A stretch of 33,688 nt of DNA from Lentimicrobium sp. L6 (GTDB taxonomy: Bacteria; Bacteroidota; Bacteroidia; Bacteroidales; UBA12170). The first letter of the stretch is position 1; each line of letters opens with the position of its first letter. The notes beneath the pieces were generated by a model. The model made no database searches and was not told the DNA's origin. It saw only the letters and a program-made list of their open reading frames with translations. The translations under genes and the position numbers were made by a program. This document shows positions 1 to 8,625 of this stretch, one piece after another. Location: positions 1 to 33,688 of the forward strand of contig NZ_JABKCA010000061.1 in NCBI RefSeq assembly GCF_013166655.1. Direction: 5' to 3'.

Positions 1-530
1 CTCTTTAATCCGAACTCTTTATTCTGATTCTCCCCATAAAAATTAACATGAGCCAGAATTAGCTCATATGACACGAATTTATGAAGAGCTATCGGGATAA
101 CTCAATGAAATTTGGGGAAAAAGAGGGGCGAATTATCGAAATCTACTAGTAGAAATGCCAATAATACATCATCTTTTACTTAATAATCCTTTGATATTGT
201 ACCCTGTAACTGCATGATTATTAACAGAAACCTAATGCGTTATAGGCTTTTGTGGCAATTGTTAATAATCGAACAAAGGTTAAAAAGTAAATATATGCTT
301 ATTTATAAATATAGTAGCGTAAAATGTATTCTTGGGCTAAAGGTATTATCAATCAAAAAAATGCCGACTAAGAACTAAATAGCAAATATCAATATCTAAT
401 TCCAATGAAGAAATGTATTAAGCTTAAAGATAAGCAATACAATATCATTTATTATCGGCATAAACCAATGTATCATGAAAAATGGCCTTTAAGGCATTTT
501 GATGAACATTTGATAATAGGAACGGAGGTT
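1..530. other. intergenic region left of alaS, no convincing gene
   Basis: No open frame here looks like a gene. A plus-strand frame at 405-575 (56 codons) overlaps the 3' end of alaS antisense and shows no recognisable motif, so it is not called. Visible structure: a 6-bp hairpin ATGAGC/GCTCAT at 48-67, and a TAGCTC...GAGCTA pairing at 60-92 that resembles one at 22821-22840. A bulged hairpin near 478-500 is listed separately as the likely alaS terminator. The rest is AT-rich sequence without evident repeats or RNA genes. Confidence 0.6.
478..500 (-). terminator. candidate intrinsic terminator of alaS
   Basis: Read on the minus strand, arms AAAATGCCT and AGGcCATTTT pair with one bulged base and a 3-nt loop. 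The right arm runs directly into a T tract. It sits about 30 bp downstream of the alaS stop codon, as expected for the end of that transcript. The stem is AT-rich apart from the CCT/AGG core, so strength is uncertain. Confidence 0.5.
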
Positions 531-3149
531 TTATCCTTTCACCATGGCTTTTACTTCAGAAACAGCTTTGTCTAAACCTTCTGGGTTTTTACCACCAGCT
601 GTAGCAAAGTGGTCTTGTCCGCCACCGCCACCTTGAATATGTTGTGCTGCTGTACGAATCATCTGACCGGCTTTTAATCCTGATTTTTCTAAAGCATGTT
701 CACCTAAAGCAATAGTTAAACTTGCTTTTCCGCCTTGCCTATTACCAAAAGCTAATATTAACTCTGGATATTTCTTTGTCAACTGGAAAGCTAGGTTTTT
801 AACGCTGCCTGCGTCTAGATCCAGCACTTGTCCCAACCATTTAACTTCCCCAAATTCCTCTATTTTATTCTCTAATTCTTTTTTCTCGTTCTGAGCTTTT
901 TCATTCAAGAGCTCCTCCACTTGTTTTTGCATTTTCTTCTGATCATCTAAAATCATTTGAATGCCTTTAACAACGTCTTTCTGATTTTTCAACAGACCTT
1001 TTACTGCATCCACAGTTTCTACATGGCTATTCATATAGTCGAAGGCTTTTTGTCCGGTATAGGCCTCTATTCGTCTAACTCCAGATGCAATAGCGCTTTC
1101 ATGAATAATCTTGAATAAACCAATCTGTCCAGTGGCTTCCACATGAGTTCCTCCACAAAGCTCAACAGAATCTCCAAATTTGACAACTCTAACCAAGTCG
1201 CCATATTTCTCACCAAACAACATCATGGCGCCTTTTTCTTCTGCTTCTTCTATGGGAACTTGTCCATTAATATCTGCTGCTGTGTTGGCTTGTATAGCTA
1301 CATTTACTAATGCTTCTACCTTTGCAATCTCTTCTTTTTCCATCCTCTGAAAATGAGAAAAGTCAAAACGCAGATGAGAATCGTTTACCAAAGAGCCTTT
1401 TTGCTCCACATGAGTTCCAAGAATTTCTCTCAAAGCTTTATGCATGAGGTGAGTGGCTGTATGATTTTTAGTGATTGCTGCACGTTTGCTTGAAGAAACT
1501 ACTGCTTTAAATGGCAACTTCGGATTTTTAGGTAATTGCTTTGCAATATGAATAATAAGGTTATTCTCTTTCTTGGTATCGATAATGCTAATCTTTTCAG
1601 TTTCACTCTCAATATATCCTGTATCACCCACTTGTCCACCAGCTTCAGCATAAAATGGAGTGATGTTAAATGCCAATTGGAAAAGCTCCTTATTTTTAGT
1701 GATGACTTTGCGGTATTTAGTAATATGAATAGTAGATTGTAAATGATCGTAACCAATAAACTCTTCCACATCATCCTCTTTTAAAACCACCCAATCGTCA
1801 GTTTCTGAGGTGGCAGCTTTTTTAGAACGTTGTTTTTGAGCTTCCATTTCTTCGTCAAACTCACGCTTGCTTACTACCAGTCCTTTTTCTTTAAGAATAA
1901 GTTCGGTGAGGTCGAATGGAAATCCAAAAGTATCGTATAATTCAAAAGCTTCTTGACCTTTTATGACTTTATAACCTTGCATGGTTACATTGTCAATAAT
2001 TTTATCGAGCATCTGAATACCAGTACTCAAAGTTCTTAGGAAAGAATTTTCTTCTTCCATCATCACTTTTTCTATCAATTGCTTTTGTTTCGCCAATTCG
2101 GGGAAGAAATCACCCATTTCGGATACCAATATATCTACTAATTTATAGATAAAAGCATCTTTAAAACCAAGGAAACTATAACCATATCTAACGGCTCTGC
2201 GCAGTATTCTTCTAATGACATATCCAGCTCCTGTATTAGAAGGCAACTGACCATCGGCAATAGCAAAAGCAATAGCTCTAAGATGGTCAGCAATCACACG
2301 CATGGCAATATCGTGCTCTTCGTTCTGACCATAATCTTTGCCACACATATTAGCAATTTCTTGCAGTAGTGGCTGAAAGATATCAGTATCGTAATTAGAC
2401 CTTTTTCCTTGAATAGCCATAGTTAACCGCTCAAATCCCATTCCTGTATCGATATGCTTGGCAGGAAGGTTTTCTAATTGCCCGCTTGCTTTTCTATTGT
2501 ATTGAATAAATACTAAGTTCCAAATTTCAACAACTTGAGGATGGTCTTCATTCACCAATTTGTCTCCGCTAATTTTAGCTCGTTCTTCGTCGCTTCTCAA
2601 GTCAATGTGAATTTCAGAGCAAGGACCACATGGTCCACTATCACCCATTTCCCAGAAATTGTCTTTCTTATTTCCGTTGAGGATTCTTTCTGCGGGAACA
2701 AATTTCTTCCAAAATTCTAAAGCTTCAGTATCAAGTTCTGTTCCATCCGCTTCATCACCTTCAAAGACAGTTACATATAATCTGTCTTTATCTAGTTTTA
2801 ATAGCTCAGTTAATAATTCCCAAGCCCAAGAAATGGCTTCTTCCTTGAAGTAATCACCAAAAGACCAGTTTCCTAACATCTCGAACATGGTATGGTGATA
2901 GGTATCATGACCTACTTCTTCCAAATCGTTATGTTTACCCGAAACGCGTAAACACTTTTGTGAGTTGGCAACTCTGGAACTTACGGATTTACCATGGCCC
3001 AAGAATACATCCTTAAATTGGTTCATTCCCGCATTAACAAACATTAATGTAGGGTCATTTTTCATCACCATAGGTGAGGAGGGAACAATACTATGTTGTT
3101 TTGATTCGAAAAATTCGATAAAATTTCTTCTTATTTCTGCAGCTTTCAT
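531..3149 (-). CDS. alaS: alanine--tRNA ligase
   Basis: Class II aminoacyl-tRNA synthetase that charges tRNA-Ala in the cytoplasm. Length (872 aa) is normal for the full-length bacterial enzyme. The N-terminal catalytic domain starts with the typical stretch around residues 24-50 (PSSPMVMKNDPTLMFVNAGM) and includes FEMLGNWSFGDYF near residues 89-101. The editing domain carries the zinc/catalytic set H563xxxH567 (NHTATHL) and C665GGTH669. The C-Ala domain ends with a glycine-rich run followed by QDHFATAGGK close to the C terminus. The ATG at 3149 gives the standard start MKAAEIRRNF. The gene stands alone and is divergent from the M23 peptidase gene. A TAAATTTG box lies about 80 bp upstream. 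Identification is near certain. Confidence 0.98.
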   Translation of the reverse strand: MKAAEIRRNFIEFFESKQHSIVPSSPMVMKNDPTLMFVNAGMNQFKDVFLGHGKSVSSRVANSQKCLRVSGKHNDLEEVGHDTYHHTMFEMLGNWSFGDYFKEEAISWAWELLTELLKLDKDRLYVTVFEGDEADGTELDTEALEFWKKFVPAERILNGNKKDNFWEMGDSGPCGPCSEIHIDLRSDEERAKISGDKLVNEDHPQVVEIWNLVFIQYNRKASGQLENLPAKHIDTGMGFERLTMAIQGKRSNYDTDIFQPLLQEIANMCGKDYGQNEEHDIAMRVIADHLRAIAFAIADGQLPSNTGAGYVIRRILRRAVRYGYSFLGFKDAFIYKLVDILVSEMGDFFPELAKQKQLIEKVMMEEENSFLRTLSTGIQMLDKIIDNVTMQGYKVIKGQEAFELYDTFGFPFDLTELILKEKGLVVSKREFDEEMEAQKQRSKKAATSETDDWVVLKEDDVEEFIGYDHLQSTIHITKYRKVITKNKELFQLAFNITPFYAEAGGQVGDTGYIESETEKISIIDTKKENNLIIHIAKQLPKNPKLPFKAVVSSSKRAAITKNHTATHLMHKALREILGTHVEQKGSLVNDSHLRFDFSHFQRMEKEEIAKVEALVNVAIQANTAADINGQVPIEEAEEKGAMMLFGEKYGDLVRVVKFGDSVELCGGTHVEATGQIGLFKIIHESAIASGVRRIEAYTGQKAFDYMNSHVETVDAVKGLLKNQKDVVKGIQMILDDQKKMQKQVEELLNEKAQNEKKELENKIEEFGEVKWLGQVLDLDAGSVKNLAFQLTKKYPELILAFGNRQGGKASLTIALGEHALEKSGLKAGQMIRTAAQHIQGGGGGQDHFATAGGKNPEGLDKAVSEVKAMVKG

Positions 3150-3228
3150 TTTTCTAGTTTTTATTCTAAGCTAAAATAGTCCTTGATTTCAAACCAATAA
3201 TGCTGGCTTTTACTCAATCGGATTTAGC

Positions 3229-3258
3229 TTGCAAATTTAGTTTATTTCGTTAATTTTG
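3229..3258 (+). promoter_or_regulatory. Bacteroidota-type promoter for the M23 peptidase gene
   Basis: TTG at 3229-3231, exactly 19 nt of spacer, then TAATTTTG at 3251-3258. This is a full match to the known TTG-N19-TAnnTTTG promoter of this phylum. The start codon at 3293 is 34 bp beyond the -7 box. Confidence 0.65.
3232..3239 (-). promoter_or_regulatory. candidate -7 box for alaS
   Basis: On the minus strand the sequence reads TAAATTTG, matching the Bacteroidota TAnnTTTG -7 element. No TTG is found at the expected 19-nt spacing, so only half of the consensus is present. It lies inside the spacer of the opposite-strand promoter for the M23 gene, so the two divergent promoters would overlap. 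Confidence 0.35.
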
Positions 3259-3292
3259 TGCGATAAATGCGAAAAGGATTTTTTAGCTAAAA

Positions 3293-4267
3293 ATGGGGAA
3301 GAAATTATACTTTTTTAATCAGCAAACTTTACAATACGAAAAGGTGAAACCGACCATCAAAAATCGTTTGATGCGGTTGCTATCTGTAGTGTTTACTGGA
3401 GTTCTGTTTTCGGGAGTTGTAATTCTTATTGCTTATACTTTTTTTAATTCTCCAAAGGAATTGATGCAACAACGTGAAATAGAACAATTCAAGCTTCAAA
3501 CTAAAATATTGGATGAGAAGTTGGAAATTTTGGAAAAGGTTGCTGATAATTTACAGGATAGAGACGATAATATCTACCGAGTTATTTTTGAAACTGAGCC
3601 TGTTGCTAGCGAAATTCGTCAAGCTGGTATAGGAGGAAGTGATAGATACGAAAAACTAAAAGGTTATAAGAATAGTGACTTGCTGATAAATACCACCAAG
3701 AAATTGGACAGGTTGAGTAATAGACTTTATGTACAGTCTACCTCCTATGATGAAGTTTTCGATATGGCTAAGAATATGGATCAAATGACAGCCTGTATTC
3801 CAGCTATTCAACCTATAAGTGATAAATATAAAAGGAGGATCTCTTCGTTCTATGGCTACCGTATACATCCGATTTACAAGCGTAGGATTTTTCATGATGG
3901 TTTAGATTTTTCAGCACCAACCGGAACTGAAATTTATGCTACAGGTGATGGTGTCGTAGAGTCGGCTAGCCGTTCTAGTTATGGTTACGGAAATAAAATT
4001 ACCATTGATCATGGTTATGGCTATAAGACCGTATATGCTCACATGCACAAGTTTAAGGTTAGAAAAGGACAGAAGGTGAGTAGGGGGCAAGTGATTGGTT
4101 CTGTTGGGAATAGTGGTTTGTCAACTAGTCCACATTTACATTATGAAGTTCTTCGCAATGATAGGAAAGTAAATCCTATATATTATTTCTTTAACGATTT
4201 AAGCCCTCAAGAATATGAAGAGATTATTAGTTCGGCTAATAGTTCTCTTGGAGGAGGAGCATTATAA
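3293..4267 (+). CDS. membrane-anchored M23 family metallopeptidase
   Basis: Probable zinc endopeptidase acting on peptidoglycan cross-links, anchored in the inner membrane with its catalytic domain in the periplasm. Residues 1-29 are cytoplasmic and basic, 30-51 form one transmembrane segment, and 55-90 look like a coiled coil. The LytM/M23 domain occupies about residues 180-300. It has the metal-ligand motif H201xxxD205 (FHDGLDFSAP), H250xH252 (YAHMH) and HLH at 281-283 (SPHLHYEV). All catalytic residues are present, so this is not a degenerate LytM factor. It has its own consensus promoter and is followed after 15 bp by a MerR-type gene, probably co-transcribed. The family is involved in cell-wall remodelling and division; the exact role here is inferred. 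Confidence 0.92.
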   Translation: MGKKLYFFNQQTLQYEKVKPTIKNRLMRLLSVVFTGVLFSGVVILIAYTFFNSPKELMQQREIEQFKLQTKILDEKLEILEKVADNLQDRDDNIYRVIFETEPVASEIRQAGIGGSDRYEKLKGYKNSDLLINTTKKLDRLSNRLYVQSTSYDEVFDMAKNMDQMTACIPAIQPISDKYKRRISSFYGYRIHPIYKRRIFHDGLDFSAPTGTEIYATGDGVVESASRSSYGYGNKITIDHGYGYKTVYAHMHKFKVRKGQKVSRGQVIGSVGNSGLSTSPHLHYEVLRNDRKVNPIYYFFNDLSPQEYEEIISSANSSLGGGAL

Positions 4268-4282
4268 TTCAATTCTTTTTCT

Positions 4283-4618
4283 ATGGAAATAAAACATCAT
4301 CAAAAGCTTTATTATAGCATAGGCGAAGTAGCAAAAATGTTCGACGTCAATACCTCGCTCATTCGTTTTTGGGAAAAGGAATTTGAAGTGATCAAGCCCA
4401 AAAAGAATAAAAAAGGTAATCGCATGTTCACCCCTAAGGATGTGGACAATTTTCACCTCATCTTTCATCTAGTTAAAGAGAAAGGCTACACTTTAAAAGG
4501 GGCTAAAGAAACCCTCATTCTAGAGAATAGAAAAGTAAAAGTAGATACTGAGGTGGAAGTGCTGAAGACCTTGAAAGACACCAAAGCCTTTTTATTAAAG
4601 CTCCGCGAACAATTATAA
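4283..4618 (+). CDS. short MerR family transcriptional regulator
   Basis: 111-aa DNA-binding protein. Residues about 9-76 form a MerR winged helix-turn-helix: YYSIGEVAKMFDVNTSLIRFW, then a basic wing (KPKKNKKGNRMF), then PKDVDNFHLIFHLVKEKGYTLKGAKETL. Only about 30 residues follow, forming a short dimerisation helix. There is no effector or metal-binding domain and no C-terminal cysteines, so ligand type cannot be inferred. It lies 15 bp behind the M23 peptidase gene, suggesting one transcript. Its targets are unknown. Confidence 0.88.
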   Translation: MEIKHHQKLYYSIGEVAKMFDVNTSLIRFWEKEFEVIKPKKNKKGNRMFTPKDVDNFHLIFHLVKEKGYTLKGAKETLILENRKVKVDTEVEVLKTLKDTKAFLLKLREQL

Positions 4619-4714
4619 GCTTTAAATCAAATAAGGATTATAAGGTCAGATAATGCTTTAAGCTTTCTTAAATTCTCTTAAATGATTTATATGGTTCAAT
4701 CTTGTCAAAAATAA

Positions 4715-6316
4715 TTATTTCCCCAATTTCCATTCAATCAAAGGAGAAACATAATAACTAACATCCATACTCTTTAAATAAGGGGCTTGATTCCCCAGAC
4801 GCTTCTTATAATCCTCCCAATTTCTATTTTCCTGAGTAGTCCAGCCAAGTTCAGCATATCCAATAGCTCTCGGAAAAGCCAAATATTCCAGCTCCAAAAT
4901 ATTACTGATGGTTTCACTCCATAGCGGTGCTTCAATTCCAAATATATTTTCCTGGGGGATGTCTTCGTAGTTTTCAGGAGACCAATTATAAGCCACATCA
5001 GTCGGGATATAGGCAGCCCAATGTAATCCATGTTTAGATAGTGAATCATATTGCATATCTAAATAGGCTTTCTTCGCAGGAGACATAATAATTTTCATGC
5101 CTTTTTTTACAGCCAATTTCGCATTGTCATTGCTACGCCAGAATTGAGAGATAGAAGAAGCATCAACATCTGTGGTAGCAATTTCATCCCATCCTATCAT
5201 TTGCTTGCCGTATTTTTGGACTATCTTTTCTACTTTATTTACAAAATAGATATAATCATCTTTTTTAGTGACATGGCTTTCGTCGCCACCGATATGGAAA
5301 TAAGGACTAGGAGAAAGGGCTGCAATCTCACGAATCACATCATCGATAAAAACATAAACGGTGTCTTTTCTGGTGTCGAAGGTACTGAATCCAACTCTAG
5401 TTCCAGTATAAAGCTTTAACTCTTTGCCATTACCATTTAAAAAGGGGTAAGAGACCGATGCGGCATTGGTATGGCCAGGCATATCTATTTCTGGAATAAT
5501 CATCATATGATGAGCTAAAGCATAATTCACAATTTCAGTATATTGTTCTTGGGTATAGAATCCTCCTGCCTCTCCACCTACTTCTGTACTTCCACCAACT
5601 TCTGTTAGCTTGGGCCACGATTTGATCTCGATTCGCCAGCCTTGATCATCACTCAAATGCAGGTGTAAAGCATTATATTTATAATAAGCCAAGACCTCAA
5701 TGAATTTTTTAACATCCTCCACACTAAAGAAATGACGTGCTACATCGAGCATGGCTCCACGATATTCGAACTGGGGATAGTCGGTAATAGTTCCTGTAGG
5801 AATGGTCCATATTTTAGTATTCGTGAGTGTGTCGTTACTTTCTCTAGGGATAATTTGACGTAAAGTCTGAATGCCTCTAAAAGCACCAGCTGCAGAATTT
5901 GATGAAAGAATCACCGAATCTGTAGTAATATGTAATTGATAAGCTTCCGGATTCTCTGGATGAAGACTAGCTTCCTTTTTTATAAAGATGACACTTTCTT
6001 GATTAAGGATAGGTGAATTGACAAGTGTTTTTAATCCAGTTATATCATTGATTCTATCGGCTAGAATCTGTGCTATTTCTTTATAATCATGGTCTTCAAT
6101 GCTAACAATAGCGCTAAACTCATCCAAGGCAAAACCACCATTCGTGGAAATTATATTTAGGGGCTTAGGAATGATATTCTCTGTTGCTAGATTTGTTTTC
6201 GGGAATTTAATAATTCTTTTCTTTTCTCCTTGGCAAGAGATTAAAGTAGTGAGACTTAATAGTATTAACAGGGTCTTTAGTGCTATTGATTTTATCATGA
6301 TTTTGTGTTTATGCAT
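4715..6316 (-). CDS. GH20 beta-N-acetylhexosaminidase lipoprotein
   Basis: Predicted exo-acting glycosidase releasing terminal N-acetylglucosamine or N-acetylgalactosamine from chitin fragments, glycans or peptidoglycan. The N terminus has a signal segment ending in LISC, with Cys28 as the lipidation site. Residues about 48-175 match the GH20 N-terminal domain, and the (beta/alpha)8 domain follows from RGAMLDVARHFF (about 186). The diagnostic substrate-assisted pair D345-E346 sits in HIGGDESH, and HLHLSDDQGWR (218-228) and PEIDMPGHT (275-283) are also intact. The first ATG is used; Met7 (start 6298) is an equally reasonable start. It converges with the MerR gene and diverges from the RidA gene. 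Substrate cannot be read from sequence. Confidence 0.93.
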   Translation of the reverse strand: MHKHKIMIKSIALKTLLILLSLTTLISCQGEKKRIIKFPKTNLATENIIPKPLNIISTNGGFALDEFSAIVSIEDHDYKEIAQILADRINDITGLKTLVNSPILNQESVIFIKKEASLHPENPEAYQLHITTDSVILSSNSAAGAFRGIQTLRQIIPRESNDTLTNTKIWTIPTGTITDYPQFEYRGAMLDVARHFFSVEDVKKFIEVLAYYKYNALHLHLSDDQGWRIEIKSWPKLTEVGGSTEVGGEAGGFYTQEQYTEIVNYALAHHMMIIPEIDMPGHTNAASVSYPFLNGNGKELKLYTGTRVGFSTFDTRKDTVYVFIDDVIREIAALSPSPYFHIGGDESHVTKKDDYIYFVNKVEKIVQKYGKQMIGWDEIATTDVDASSISQFWRSNDNAKLAVKKGMKIIMSPAKKAYLDMQYDSLSKHGLHWAAYIPTDVAYNWSPENYEDIPQENIFGIEAPLWSETISNILELEYLAFPRAIGYAELGWTTQENRNWEDYKKRLGNQAPYLKSMDVSYYVSPLIEWKLGK

Positions 6317-6368
6317 TTTTGATTCAAAATGAAGCTACCATTGGTTTTTAATACCTCATTATTCTCTC

Positions 6369-6376
6369 CAAATATA
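6369..6376 (-). promoter_or_regulatory. candidate -7 box for the GH20 gene
   Basis: The minus strand reads TATATTTG, a match to TAnnTTTG, 52 bp upstream of the start codon at 6316. The upstream region holds TTG triplets at 15 and 22 nt rather than 19 nt, so the -33 element is imperfect. Confidence 0.35.
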
Positions 6377-6436
6377 AGAGGATTTAGTTTTCAAATTTCA
6401 AACTTTTTATCATTAAAAAATCAGACTAATTATGAC

Positions 6437-6444
6437 TAGTTTTG
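6437..6444 (+). promoter_or_regulatory. candidate -7 box for the RidA-family gene
   Basis: TAGTTTTG matches TAnnTTTG. It lies 23 bp upstream of the ATG at 6468 but downstream of the in-frame ATG at 6432. If it is the real promoter, translation must begin at 6468. No TTG is seen at the ideal -33 spacing. Confidence 0.4.
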
Positions 6445-6467
6445 CACCCTATTTAAAACATAAACAC

Positions 6468-6818
6468 ATGTCAATAACAAGAATAGATTCAACTCCGCGT
6501 ATGAGTAGAATTGTTGAGCATAATGGGACTATTTATCTTTGTGGACAAGTGGCAAAAGATGCTACTAAAGATATTAAAGAACAAACGATTACTACTTTAG
6601 AAAAAGTAGAAGAGCTACTTGATAAAGCAGGTTCTGATAAGAAACATATTCTTTCTGTTACCATCTATATCCGCGACATGAAAGATTTTGCAGCTATGAA
6701 TGAGGTTTGGGATGCTTGGGTAGCGAATGGTTATCAACCCGCTCGCGCTTGTGTTGAAGCTCTAATGGCTCGTCCAGAACTATTGGTGGAAATGTCTGTT
6801 GTAGCTGCTAAAAAATAA
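6468..6818 (+). CDS. RidA/YjgF family protein
   Basis: Small trimeric-fold protein related to RidA (reactive enamine/imine deaminase). From the chosen ATG it is 116 aa and begins [20 protein letters not shown], continuing [20 protein letters not shown]. The C-terminal half has [22 protein letters not shown] and [23 protein letters not shown]. The Arg of the PARACVEA segment corresponds to the carboxylate-binding Arg of the RidA family. An upstream in-frame ATG at 6432 would add 12 residues not typical of the family and would start before the likely -7 box, so 6468 is preferred. This looks like one of the RidA subfamilies rather than clear RidA itself, hence no symbol. It is a single-gene unit. 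Confidence 0.88.
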   Translation: MSITRIDSTPRMSRIVEHNGTIYLCGQVAKDATKDIKEQTITTLEKVEELLDKAGSDKKHILSVTIYIRDMKDFAAMNEVWDAWVANGYQPARACVEALMARPELLVEMSVVAAKK

Positions 6819-6892
6819 TGAGTAAAATGGAGGAGTTTTAATATATGAGATTCCTCTAATTTTGAGTTTTAAGTTCAACAAGAAAATCTAGT

Positions 6893-7582
6893 TTACTGAA
6901 GATCTATAGACAAAAATGTGGTATCGCTGGGGTTCATTTGAACCACAACTGTTGTGTCATCATGTTTTTTATTATATCTTGACCATGTCACATAAACATT
7001 ATGATTGTCCTTGGATAAATAGGATTCTTTGAGCACTGTTACCGTATCATCGTTGTCTATATAATATTCGCATGTATTGTAATCTGCAGTAGGATCAAAT
7101 AATTCTGATGGTATATTCTTATTTAAATCTATTATAAAACCTTTATTCCCAGTAAAGTTGTTCAAGACAACATTAAGATATGTAGCTTTTCCTAGTAGTA
7201 TTGTGTCATTGTTTAGTTCTGATAGAGAACAATTGTCTAGAGGGTTTTTATAGCCGCTATTCTTTTGGATATAATCATTTTTATAGGCGAAAATAGGATG
7301 AAGCATATCCTTATCTTTATAGGGAAATGTAAGTACATATTCTCCATTATTATTAGTTATTGATCTTATGGGTTCAATATAATAATAGTAATCGATGTCA
7401 TCATGATCTTCCATATATTTTGATTTTAACATAAGGATCTCCGTATTAGGAAAAACCTCATTATTGTCGCAATTCAGTACGATACCTTTAATGGTTATCA
7501 TTCTTTCTTCAGGTTCTGATTTCTTACAAGAAGTCAATCCAAAAAGAATAATAAAGATTGATAAGAGGACTTTAGTTTTCAT
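6893..7582 (-). CDS. small lipoprotein of unknown function
   Basis: 229-aa protein with a signal peptide and lipobox LTSC, with Cys19 the expected lipidated residue. After the anchor, MITIKGIVLNCDNNEVFPNTEILML looks like the opening of a carboxypeptidase-regulatory-like or similar Ig-type beta-sandwich domain, a common surface-lipoprotein module in Bacteroidota. The rest is rich in Asp, Asn and Tyr (DDIDYYYYIEP, EYYIDNDDTVTV). No enzyme motif is visible. It is the last gene of the minus-strand string that begins with the FecCD permease, 29 bp behind lplA. Cell-envelope location is well supported; function is unknown. Confidence 0.75.
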   Translation of the reverse strand: MKTKVLLSIFIILFGLTSCKKSEPEERMITIKGIVLNCDNNEVFPNTEILMLKSKYMEDHDDIDYYYYIEPIRSITNNNGEYVLTFPYKDKDMLHPIFAYKNDYIQKNSGYKNPLDNCSLSELNNDTILLGKATYLNVVLNNFTGNKGFIIDLNKNIPSELFDPTADYNTCEYYIDNDDTVTVLKESYLSKDNHNVYVTWSRYNKKHDDTTVVVQMNPSDTTFLSIDLQ

Positions 7583-7611
7583 AATGATAATTATTGGTTT
7601 GTCGAGAAGGT

Positions 7612-8592
7612 TTATACAAAAGCTTCCATAAATTCATCCAAAGTTACATTGGCTAAATAATTACCGAGTTCTATTTGCTGTAATTGAGCTTTGATTTTCC
7701 CCAAATCGTGAGGCATTCCAATGATAAGCTTTTCTAATTCATCAATGTCATTGGTATTGAAAAAATCCCCAAATATTTTGGCATTAACGATTTCACCTTT
7801 TCTCACTTCTAGGTTTAATTCTATATGACCACCAGTGGTTTTTATACCCTTCTGGAAGTTGTATTTAGGGGAGGAGCCAAAGTTCCAATTCCAGGTGCTG
7901 TATTTCTCGTCAACGAGTTGATTGATAGCAGCAATATCAGTTTCTGTGAGTTCATATAACTCTGTGTCGTCATATATACTTCTTACATGATTGATAATAT
8001 GATCTTCAAAAGCTTCTAAACTAATGTGGGTGCTTAAGTGCTCTGATATATTCGTCACCCTACTTCGAACCGATTTCACTGCTTTGTCTTGGTATTTGAG
8101 TGGGTTTATCTTTAAAGCTTGCGATAAATCAGGAAGTTTGGAACTGAAAAGCAAGGTGCCATGTTGCAGAATTTTGTTCTGATATATATGTTTGGCATTG
8201 CCCGAGAATTTTTTTCCTTTTATGGTGAGGTCGTTTCTGCCTTCAAATTTAGCATCCACACCCAAAGCATTTAATACATCTAATATAGGCTGAGTATATT
8301 TACGGAAATCAATAGGCTCATTTTTCTCTTTGGTTTTGATAAAGCTAAAATTCAAATTCCCTGGGTCATGAAAAACGGCTCCACCACCAGAAAGTCTTCT
8401 CACTACGGTGATTTCATTTTCTTTCACATAATCCACATTAATCTCCGCCAGTGAATTCTGGTGCTTACCGATTATGATAGAAGGGTTATTAATATAAAGA
8501 TAAAAGCAATCTTCGTCTTTATGCTTGAGCAGGTATTCTTCAGTGGCAATGTTGAAAACTGGATTATTTGTTTTAGATCTGAGACACAGCAT
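7612..8592 (-). CDS. lplA: lipoate--protein ligase
   Basis: Attaches free lipoate, via lipoyl-AMP, to lipoyl domains of 2-oxoacid dehydrogenases and the glycine cleavage H protein. At 326 aa it has the two-part LplA layout. The catalytic domain contains RRLSGGGAVFHD at 65-76, the family lipoyl-AMP-binding motif. GKKFSGNAKHIYQNK (126-140) carries the catalytic Lys134, followed by LQHGTLLF. The C-terminal accessory domain (about 245-326) holds GGHIELNLEVRKGEIVNAKIFGDFF. This full-length form is a salvage ligase rather than LipB. It is 33 bp downstream of the amidohydrolase gene in the same string; the link to its neighbours is not obvious. Confidence 0.92.
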   Translation of the reverse strand: MLCLRSKTNNPVFNIATEEYLLKHKDEDCFYLYINNPSIIIGKHQNSLAEINVDYVKENEITVVRRLSGGGAVFHDPGNLNFSFIKTKEKNEPIDFRKYTQPILDVLNALGVDAKFEGRNDLTIKGKKFSGNAKHIYQNKILQHGTLLFSSKLPDLSQALKINPLKYQDKAVKSVRSRVTNISEHLSTHISLEAFEDHIINHVRSIYDDTELYELTETDIAAINQLVDEKYSTWNWNFGSSPKYNFQKGIKTTGGHIELNLEVRKGEIVNAKIFGDFFNTNDIDELEKLIIGMPHDLGKIKAQLQQIELGNYLANVTLDEFMEAFV

Positions 8593-8625
8593 AGTTTAAA
8601 TCTTAAATAATGGAATGATTTGGAC

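Noticed and set aside
405-575. Plus-strand open frame of 56 codons overlapping the alaS 3' end
   Set aside because: No motif recognised, it is antisense to alaS for its last third, and no promoter box was seen. Likely chance.
1499-3174. Several open frames inside and antisense to alaS
   Set aside because: They lie in other frames of a certain gene and carry no domain features.
6432-6467. Upstream in-frame start for the RidA-family gene
   Set aside because: The added 12 residues are atypical and a TAGTTTTG box lies within them, so the later ATG is preferred.
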